Below the pieces are notes generated by a model. The model worked only from the letters and a program-made list of their open reading frames with translations. It did not search any database and had not been told where the DNA came from. DNA of 48,131 bases from positions 1-48,131 of the forward strand of contig JAQTNC010000010.1 of assembly GCA_028714475.1 (NCBI GenBank), written 5' to 3'. Source of the stretch: Patescibacteria group bacterium. GTDB taxonomy: Bacteria; Patescibacteriota; Patescibacteriia; SG8-24. The translations under genes and the position numbers were made by a program. Within the stretch, counting starts at the first letter, position 1; each line of letters opens with the position of its first letter. Shown here one piece after another: positions 32,903 through 39,456 of the stretch.

Positions 32903-33466
32903 TTAGAACTTCACCTGCACATTCTGCCTCTCCGCCTCGCCGATTTCGAAGTACTCGTACTTCTTGAAGTTGAGCTGGCCGGCGATGACGTTGTTCGGGA
33001 AGACCTCGATCTTCGTGTTGAAGTCGCGGACGTTCGCGTTGTAGAAGCGGCGGGCGGCCTGGATTTTGTCCTCGGTGTCCTTGAGGTCGTCCTGCAGCTG
33101 CATGAAGTTCTGCGAGGCCTTGAGTTCCGGGTAATTCTCCGCGAGGGCGAAGATGGACTTGAGCGTGCCGGAGAGCGCGTTCTCGGCGTCGGCTTTTGCC
33201 GCGGCGCCCTGCGCGTTCATGGCGGCGGAGCGCGCTTGGATGACCTTCTCAAAGGTCTCGGACTCGTGGCGGGCGTAGCCTTTCACCGTCTCGACGAGGT
33301 TGGGGATGAGGTCGTAGCGGCGCTTGAGCTGGACGTCAATGTCCGACCAGGCTTCCTGGGTGCGGTTCTTGAGCGTAATGAGGCCGTTGTAAACGGCGAT
33401 GATCCAGCCGACGAGCACGACGGCCGCGCCGAGCAGGATGAGCAGGATGAGTGAGGTGGTGGACAT
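32903..33466 (-). CDS. lemA: LemA family protein
   Basis: 187 residues from the ATG at 33466 (MSTTSLILLILLGAAV); a GTG at 33493 is in frame but gives a less likely leader. A single N-terminal membrane helix (about 4-26) is followed by the LemA helical bundle: VYNGLITLKNRTQEAWSDID, QLKRRYDLIPNLVETVKGYA and a closing YNANVRDFNTKIEVFPNNV, all strongly conserved. LemA proteins are membrane-attached with an extracytoplasmic bundle; their role is unclear, though they are often next to HtpX or TPM-domain proteins, as here. Confidence 0.95.
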   Translation of the reverse strand: MSTTSLILLILLGAAVVLVGWIIAVYNGLITLKNRTQEAWSDIDVQLKRRYDLIPNLVETVKGYARHESETFEKVIQARSAAMNAQGAAAKADAENALSGTLKSIFALAENYPELKASQNFMQLQDDLKDTEDKIQAARRFYNANVRDFNTKIEVFPNNVIAGQLNFKKYEYFEIGEAERQNVQVKF

Positions 33467-33481
33467 AGGCGATAGTTGTTC

Positions 33482-33565
33482 CTGCCCCTCCACAGGGTCG
33501 GGGCAGAATATTAGTTAGTTCTTCCCCGAGTGACCCCTCACCATTTCCGGCGGAAATGGTGAGGG
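33482..33565. repeat. Intergenic palindromes upstream of lemA
   Basis: CTGCCCC/GGGGCAG (33482-33507) and a perfect 14-bp stem CCCTCACCATTTCC, GGC loop, GGAAATGGTGAGGG (33535-33565). Flanking CCCCGAG/GAATCGAGGGGG gives an outer pairing that recalls family 1. They lie between the divergent lemA and phosphomannomutase genes. Confidence 0.65.
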
Positions 33566-33705
33566 AGAATCGAGGGGGTTCCGATTAATACGCTTGATAA
33601 ATAAGGTAAGTCCTTATATGATAATTATACGAAAATTAGGCTTAACGTTCAAGCAAAAGCTATACACAGCCGCTGGCGTTGGAGTTGGACGGCAAAGCAA
33701 CGAAT

Positions 33706-35073
33706 ATGGGCATAGACAAGAGCATTTTTCGGTCATACGACATCCGCGGGCTTTACCCGGCGGAAATCAACGAGGAGGCCGCTTTTCTCATCGGCCAGGC
33801 ACTCGTCCGGATGACCAACGCCAAGACCTTGGTGGTCGGGCGTGACGTCCGCGTCTCGTCGCCGGCCATGTACGAGGAACTCATCCGCGGCGCGATGTCG
33901 CAGGGTGCGGACGTGATTGACATTGGCGTCGTTTCCACGCCCCTGTTCTATTTCGCGGTCGGCGACTACGACCTGCATGACGCCGGCGCGATGATCACCG
34001 CGTCGCACATGACCAAGGAATACAACGGGGTGAAGCTCTGCAACGGCGACGTGAGCCCCATTGCCGCGAACTCCGGCATTTTCGACCTGCGCGACATCGC
34101 CGTGGCCGGGCCGTACCCGGACGCGCCGACCGGCGTGCGCGTGCAGACCGACGTCAAGGAGGATTATCTCGACCGGATTTTTCAGGGCATCGACGTGGCC
34201 GCCATCAAGCCGCTCAAGATCGTCGTGGACGGCGGCAACGGCATGGCCGGCGCCATCATCAAGGACGTGTTCAGCCGCCTGCCGCAGTGTCAGGTCGAGT
34301 ATCTCTACATCGAGCCGGACTGTACCTTCCCGAACCATGAGTCCAACCCCATCAAGTACGAGACGCTAGTTGATTTGCAGAAGCGCGTGGTTGAGACTGC
34401 TGCTGACCTCGGCGTGGCGTTCGACGGCGACGCCGACCGCATCGGATTTGTTGACAACCAAGGCGAAATTGTGCGCGGTGACATCATTCATGCCATGCTG
34501 GTTGGACAGATGTTGAGTCGGAATCCCGGCGCGACCATCTGCTACACCGTGAACGAGACTTGGGCGGTCCTCGAGGAGATAGAGAAGGGCGGCGGGCGCG
34601 GCGTCATGACGCCGATCGGGCACGGGCTCATCAAGCCGGTCATGCGGCGCGAGGATGCGGTTTTTGGCGGCGAGCTTTCCGGACATTATTTCTACCGCGA
34701 TTTCTACACGGCCGAATCCACCGACCTCACGATGTTGTTGATTCTGGAAACCCTGTCGAAGGTCGGCGTACCGATGTCGGAAATCGTCGCGCCGCTCAAG
34801 CGGTATTTCCATTCCGGCGAAATCAACTCGAAGGTCGCGGACAAGGACGCCGTCTTCGCGCGCATCCGCGAGAAGTATTCTGCCGGCGCGACCGTCACCG
34901 ACATCGACGGCCTGCGTTACGAATACCGCGACCCGTCGAACCCCCGCGAGGACTGGTGGTTCTCCGTCCGCCCTTCGGCCAACGACCCCGTCATGCGCCT
35001 CAATTTAGAGGCTAAGTATAGGGAAAAAATGGAATCTAAGCGGGATGAGCTGCTGGGGGTGATTCGAGCGTAA
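33706..35073 (+). CDS. Phosphomannomutase/phosphoglucomutase
   Basis: 455 residues from ATG 33706; the TTG at 33679 is an upstream in-frame alternative. This alpha-D-phosphohexomutase shifts phosphate between C1 and C6 of mannose or glucose for sugar-nucleotide synthesis. The four family motifs are seen: catalytic Ser100 in MITASHM (usual form TASHNP, here HMTKEYNG), the metal loop DGDADRIGF, the sugar loop GGELSGHYFYRDF and the phosphate loop RPSANDPVMRLNLE. FRSYDIRG at the N-terminus is typical of the PMM/PGM subgroup. It is single-gene; its stop is followed by a family 2 repeat and a terminator. Confidence 0.95.
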   Translation: MGIDKSIFRSYDIRGLYPAEINEEAAFLIGQALVRMTNAKTLVVGRDVRVSSPAMYEELIRGAMSQGADVIDIGVVSTPLFYFAVGDYDLHDAGAMITASHMTKEYNGVKLCNGDVSPIAANSGIFDLRDIAVAGPYPDAPTGVRVQTDVKEDYLDRIFQGIDVAAIKPLKIVVDGGNGMAGAIIKDVFSRLPQCQVEYLYIEPDCTFPNHESNPIKYETLVDLQKRVVETAADLGVAFDGDADRIGFVDNQGEIVRGDIIHAMLVGQMLSRNPGATICYTVNETWAVLEEIEKGGGRGVMTPIGHGLIKPVMRREDAVFGGELSGHYFYRDFYTAESTDLTMLLILETLSKVGVPMSEIVAPLKRYFHSGEINSKVADKDAVFARIREKYSAGATVTDIDGLRYEYRDPSNPREDWWFSVRPSANDPVMRLNLEAKYREKMESKRDELLGVIRA

Positions 35074-35075
35074 AA

Positions 35076-35107
35076 CCGTAGCGGGCGGGCTTGCCCCGCC
35101 ACCACAT
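35076..35107 (+). repeat. Family 2 REP-like repeat, copy d
   Basis: CCGTAGCGGGCGGGCTTGCC followed by CCGCCACCACAT, two bases after the phosphomannomutase stop codon. Confidence 0.75.
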
Positions 35108-35112
35108 TAATA

Positions 35113-35146
35113 ACAAAGCGACCCGTGCCAGACACCGGTCGCTTTT
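35113..35146. terminator. Bidirectional terminator after phosphomannomutase
   Basis: AAAGCGACC (35115-35123) and GGTCGCTTT (35137-35145) form a nine-pair stem, with T on the plus side and A on the other. Confidence 0.8.
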
Positions 35147-35660
35147 GATATTCCCCGAACCCCACCCTTTCACCATCCCCGCGAAAGCGGGGACCCAGAA
35201 ATAACCAGCGCGCTCCGGCCGCCGCCCCCGCGTCACCAGGTCGATTCCTGTGTCGCCGCCTGCGCCCTCCGGTCGGCCGGCCGCGCGAGCAAGCGCGCGG
35301 TCCGGCTGTCCCTTCGGGCGGGCGGCTCCTACGGAATCTCTAAGGTGCCGCTAGGGGCGGCGGCCTCCGCGCTGACAATCCCAAAACTATTATTCGTATG
35401 CGCTCGGCCTGCGGGGGCCGCCAAGCATGGCGGCCCGGCCTCGCGTAGTGACGACGAGTTTTCCGCAAGGAAGGTTTTACGATGCCACCGGCGTCGGCCC
35501 ACTCCCATTTAAGGCTAAATGGGCTAACCCTTGCATATTTACGCAAAATAATGCTAAACTCGCGACAGTTTAACATTCCAATAATTGACTCTGAAATACT
35601 GATAATACGTGTTAATTCCAATGCAAGGTTTCAGTGCATCTCTACTATTAGAAAAGACAG
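35147..35660. other. Gene-free boundary region before the defence block
   Basis: No credible gene. The left part is very GC-rich and full of stems: CCCCGCGAAAGCGGGG (35178-35193), GCCGG..CGCGCG/GCGCGCG..CCGGC (about 35275-35305) and GGGCCGCC/GGCGGCCC (35415-35436). CCCATTTAAGGCTAAATGGG (35503-35522) is palindromic. From about 35520 the sequence becomes abruptly AT-rich, with TTGCAT (35532-35537) and CTAAAC 17 bases on as a weak promoter candidate for the next gene. The composition step marks the edge of the acquired block. Confidence 0.55.
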
Positions 35661-35669
35661 GAAGTGCCC

Positions 35670-38642
35670 ATGAAAAGTAAACGCATTGGCAATGGCGTTC
35701 TCAAACAATTATCTATTTTAAGTATGGGCAAAAGTTGGAGCCGCGGATCCTCCTGGCGACGTTGGGATCCGCACATACACACACCTGCAACACTCCTCTC
35801 GAATCAATTTAAAGGAAATTGGGGTGATTACCTGACTGCAATTGAGAACGCCAGCCCGGCCGTAGAGGCAATCGGCATCACTGAGTATTGCTTGTTAACT
35901 GGGTACAAGGAATTCAAAAAAAAGCAGCAAGAAGGACGGGCGACGAATATCAAATTTGTATTCCCGAATGTGGAGTTTCGTTATGACGTTCAAACGGAAA
36001 AAAAGAAAGGAATCAATATTCATCTCCTCTTTTCACCTGAGGACTCTAAGCACGTAACGGAAATCGAGAATGCCCTAGCACGGCTTGCTTTCACGTATAA
36101 GGGGCGTCCATACAACTGTTCAGAGACCGGTTTGATTAGTTTAGGGCGTGCATACGACCCCAGCCAAACGGATGACCACGGTGCTCTTGTATGCGGTGTC
36201 GAGCAATTTAAGATAACTCTCGATCAACTGCGCCAGCTGTTCAAGGATGACACGTGGTTAAAGGACAATTGCCTCGTCGCTGTAGATGCCGGCGAAAGTG
36301 ATGGCACAGCAGGTCTTCAAAAGGATTCGTCATTCAATGCGCTTCGTCAAGAGATCGAGGCTTTTGCTGACGTGATTTTTTCTCCACGAGAAGCTGACCG
36401 TGAATATTGGTTGGGCAAAAAGCCGGGTTTTGGCCGCGATGTAATTGAGAAGACTTACCGCAGTTTGAAACCATGCTTGCATGGCTCTGATGCACATAGC
36501 CAAGAAATGGTGTTGAAACCCGTACAGGATCGATATTGTTGGGTCAAAGCCGACCCCACCTTTACCGGGTTAAAGCAAACACTTCTTGAGCCTGACCTCC
36601 GAGTATGGATTGGGCCGGAACCCCCAGGTGGTGCGTCGGCGAGCGAGTGCATGTCAGGTTTAGCCGTTTCTAATGCACCTTGGCTCAAAACACCAAAAAT
36701 GGAGCTGAACGCGGGTCTCGTGGCAATTATCGGGCCCAAGGGATCTGGCAAAACCGCCCTTGCGGACATGACGGCGCACGGAGCGGGAGAGATTGTTTCT
36801 GACGAAGCATCCTTTCTTGTTCATGCGGCAGAGTTTTTTGACAACGAGGAAGTTAAGCTCGATTGGGAGGACGGGACAAGCGAACACAGACGACTGAGTA
36901 CCCGCGAGACAGAAGATAGAGAACCCCGCGCCCGTTACCTCTCACAAAAATTTGTAGATCGTCTTTGTGCGGCCGAGAGTGTCACGGATGAGTTGATACA
37001 TGAAATTGAAACCGTTGTCTTTCACGCCATTCCAGACGACTCACGTTTTGAAGCCACGACTTTTCAGAGTCTAAGAGATCTCCGACTGGAACAAGTCCAC
37101 AGACAGAGGCAGGGGAAGCTGTCGTTGATACAGCGATTCACGTCAGGCATCGCTCTTGAAGATGACAAGAAGGCGAGGCTACCAAAACTTGAATTGAAGA
37201 AAAAGGATCAGGCAGAAAAGATAAAGAAAGCCGAGGCAGATCTTAAGCGATTACTGCCCAAAGGGAAAAAAGAAGAAGTTAAGAAACTAGATGAAGTTCA
37301 GGTAGCGCTTGAAGCGAAAGAGAAGCAGTTTCAAGCAATCAAAGTCAAACTCGCCAAACTTACCGAACTCGAAACGGATTTTGCTGAACTACAAACTTCT
37401 TGGGTCCAGTCATACGAAGACCTCAAGGGGCGGTATGAGGTTTTGGACATCAAAGCCTCCGAGTGGGTGGCCTTTAAGCCTGTCATAAATGAAGGGGCCG
37501 GCAAGATTCTCGATGCGGAAAAGATTCGTCTTTCAAGGTTGGCAAAACAACTTCAGGAAGGAGCCCCCGGCGTCACCATGAAGCAAAATCCGGCCACGTG
37601 GCCGCTTAATGTACTTCGAAGAACGCAAAAGGACATGACTGACGCGATTGGAGTCGAGAAGGAGCGCGCACGAAAATATGCCGATCTTCAGGGCAAGGTG
37701 GCTGATTTGAAACGCGAGCTTGCCGCCTGTCAAAAGGAGATTGACGATGCGATGACCTCGGATGCACGGAGAAAAAAGGCCGCAGACGATCGCAGAAAAG
37801 CTTACGAGAATATATTTGAGTATTTTATCAGGGAGCGTGAAATCCTCGAGGAACTCTATAAGCCCCTTCAAGATCAACTTGCCGGTAGCGGCGTTGAGCA
37901 GCAGCGGAAACTTGAGTTTTATGTTCGTCGCCACGTTGATATTGACGCCTGGGTCGAACGCGGTGAAAACCTCCTCGATTTACGAAGGAGCGGCGCGTTT
38001 CAAGGGCGAGGGAAACTTGCCGAGGCGGCCAGGGCAAAGCTGCTCCCGACTTGGCAGAGTGGCAGCGCCGAGGACGCGGGAGCAGCGGTCGATTCCTTTA
38101 TCGGTGAGCATAAAAATGATTTTACGGCATGTCTGCGACCAATCTGTCGGCGTCAAGATATCGGTGAATGGCTCTTTTCCACTGAACACATATCCTTGAT
38201 TTATGGCATCAAATATGATGGCGTTGAACTATCAAAGTTGTCGCCGGGCACTCGGGGAACTGTTCTTTTAATGCTGTATTTAGCAATTGATAAGTGGGAC
38301 TCGCGGCCCCTTATAGTCGACCAGCCTGAGGAAAATCTCGACCCACAATCAGTGTATGACGAACTCGTTACTTACTTCCGAGTAGCGAAGCGTCGTCGCC
38401 AGGTGGTTTTGGTAACTCATAACCCGAACCTTGTTGTAAACACCGACGCGGATCAGGTTATTGTGGCCGGGGCTGAGCGATTAGGCAACAAGGGGCTTCC
38501 TCACATCACTTACATAAGCGGCGGCCTAGAGGATAAAGACATGAGGGCGGCAGTGTGTCGCATCCTTGAGGGCGGTGAACGTGCCTTTCTTGATCGTGAA
38601 AAGCGATACAATCTGCCTAGGGACTATCCTGCCACACGATAA
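35670..38642 (+). CDS. TrlF-like PHP domain-SMC/AAA ATPase
   Basis: 990 residues from ATG 35670 (AGGAA upstream; a GTG two codons earlier is also possible). The N-terminal PHP phosphoesterase domain shows DPHIHTPA (metal His pair), IGITEYC and the late HGSDAH site. An ABC/SMC-type ATPase follows: Walker A GPKGSGKT (355-362), a long coiled-coil middle (about 500-760, e.g. KKKDQAEKIKKAEADLKRL), the LSPGTRGTVLL signature, Walker B with Asp884 in LIVDQPEENLD, and a switch His in LVTHNPNLV. The order is that of TrlF-family proteins, seen in defence loci. The likely role is ATP-controlled nuclease or phosphatase attack on foreign nucleic acid. Codon choice is AT-richer than the flanks, suggesting transfer. 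First gene of a three-gene operon. Confidence 0.87.
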   Translation: MKSKRIGNGVLKQLSILSMGKSWSRGSSWRRWDPHIHTPATLLSNQFKGNWGDYLTAIENASPAVEAIGITEYCLLTGYKEFKKKQQEGRATNIKFVFPNVEFRYDVQTEKKKGINIHLLFSPEDSKHVTEIENALARLAFTYKGRPYNCSETGLISLGRAYDPSQTDDHGALVCGVEQFKITLDQLRQLFKDDTWLKDNCLVAVDAGESDGTAGLQKDSSFNALRQEIEAFADVIFSPREADREYWLGKKPGFGRDVIEKTYRSLKPCLHGSDAHSQEMVLKPVQDRYCWVKADPTFTGLKQTLLEPDLRVWIGPEPPGGASASECMSGLAVSNAPWLKTPKMELNAGLVAIIGPKGSGKTALADMTAHGAGEIVSDEASFLVHAAEFFDNEEVKLDWEDGTSEHRRLSTRETEDREPRARYLSQKFVDRLCAAESVTDELIHEIETVVFHAIPDDSRFEATTFQSLRDLRLEQVHRQRQGKLSLIQRFTSGIALEDDKKARLPKLELKKKDQAEKIKKAEADLKRLLPKGKKEEVKKLDEVQVALEAKEKQFQAIKVKLAKLTELETDFAELQTSWVQSYEDLKGRYEVLDIKASEWVAFKPVINEGAGKILDAEKIRLSRLAKQLQEGAPGVTMKQNPATWPLNVLRRTQKDMTDAIGVEKERARKYADLQGKVADLKRELAACQKEIDDAMTSDARRKKAADDRRKAYENIFEYFIREREILEELYKPLQDQLAGSGVEQQRKLEFYVRRHVDIDAWVERGENLLDLRRSGAFQGRGKLAEAARAKLLPTWQSGSAEDAGAAVDSFIGEHKNDFTACLRPICRRQDIGEWLFSTEHISLIYGIKYDGVELSKLSPGTRGTVLLMLYLAIDKWDSRPLIVDQPEENLDPQSVYDELVTYFRVAKRRRQVVLVTHNPNLVVNTDADQVIVAGAERLGNKGLPHITYISGGLEDKDMRAAVCRILEGGERAFLDREKRYNLPRDYPATR

Positions 38643-38730
38643 TGCATTAATGGGTAAAACCTTGAATTATCAGAGCCAGCGCAAATTCAACAAGGTCTCT
38701 TAAATACGTATTAAATGTTACAATTACAAA

Positions 38731-39426
38731 ATGTTAAACGCCGGTGACGTCATCTCTTATCGTGAAATGTGTGCCCAGGAGAATTTTGATCTCCAAAAGG
38801 GCATGAATTTTCATTTGCGCGGTAAGTTCAGCGTTATTCTGATGAGTCAGCGCAAAGGAGCGAAATATGACGATAAGGTGGAGGACGAAGGCAGAATGCT
38901 CACCTATGAAGGTCACGATATCCCGCGAAGGGCAAAAGGACCGGAACCGAAGGACGTTGACCAGCCGTTTTTCTTAACGGAGAAGCGCCTTACGGAAAAC
39001 GGGATGTTTTTCGAGGCGGCACGCCGCTATCGCGATCATGTGGCCCCGGCCGAGTTGGTAAAAGTCTACGAAAAAATAAACAGTGGCATCTGGGTATACA
39101 ACGGCATTTTTGAATTAGTAGATGCTTTGGAGGTGACCAGTCAGGATAGGCGGGTCTTCAAGTTTAAATTGAAGCTGGTTGATGATGTTGAGGAACAGTC
39201 CCGCAAACGAGAAGTGAACATTGAGCATGAGCGCATGATTCCCACGAGCGTGAAGTTGGAAGTCTGGAAAAGAGACGGAGGTAAATGCGTGACGTGTGGC
39301 TCGAAGGAAAATCTGCACTTCGACCACATCCTCCCTTACTCAAAAGGTGGTACGTCTTTGCTCGCCAAAAACATTCAGATTCTTTGCGCCAAACATAATT
39401 TAGCGAAGAGCGACCGGATTGAATAA
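38731..39426 (+). CDS. SRA-like domain-HNH endonuclease
   Basis: 231 residues. The N-terminal part (about 1-150) matches the SRA/YDG modified-base-reading fold: FHLRGKFSVILMS, YDDKVEDEGRMLTYEGHD, DQPFFLTEKRL and KINSGIWVYNGIFELVDA. The C-terminal HNH domain has CVTCGSKENLHFDHILPYSKGG and NIQILCAKHN, with the catalytic His in FDHI and two CxxC-type zinc ligands. SRA-HNH proteins are modification-dependent restriction enzymes (McrA-like) that cut DNA with methylated or hydroxymethylated bases. It lies 88 bases after the PHP-ATPase and 30 before the helicase, all on one strand. Which base is recognised cannot be told. Confidence 0.82.
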   Translation: MLNAGDVISYREMCAQENFDLQKGMNFHLRGKFSVILMSQRKGAKYDDKVEDEGRMLTYEGHDIPRRAKGPEPKDVDQPFFLTEKRLTENGMFFEAARRYRDHVAPAELVKVYEKINSGIWVYNGIFELVDALEVTSQDRRVFKFKLKLVDDVEEQSRKREVNIEHERMIPTSVKLEVWKRDGGKCVTCGSKENLHFDHILPYSKGGTSLLAKNIQILCAKHNLAKSDRIE

Positions 39427-39456
39427 CGATGGTCGAGTCGCAGCATTGTAAATAAC

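Noticed and set aside
35390-35470. Third copy of the structured RNA candidate
   Set aside because: Only CTCGCGTA next to a GC-rich hairpin is shared; the GTGGAA/TTCCAC and GCAGAGTTAG blocks are missing.
35340-35621. 93-residue minus-strand frame before the defence block
   Set aside because: It spans the composition step, has no domain, and its C-terminal half is Arg/Pro-rich translation of stem-loop DNA.
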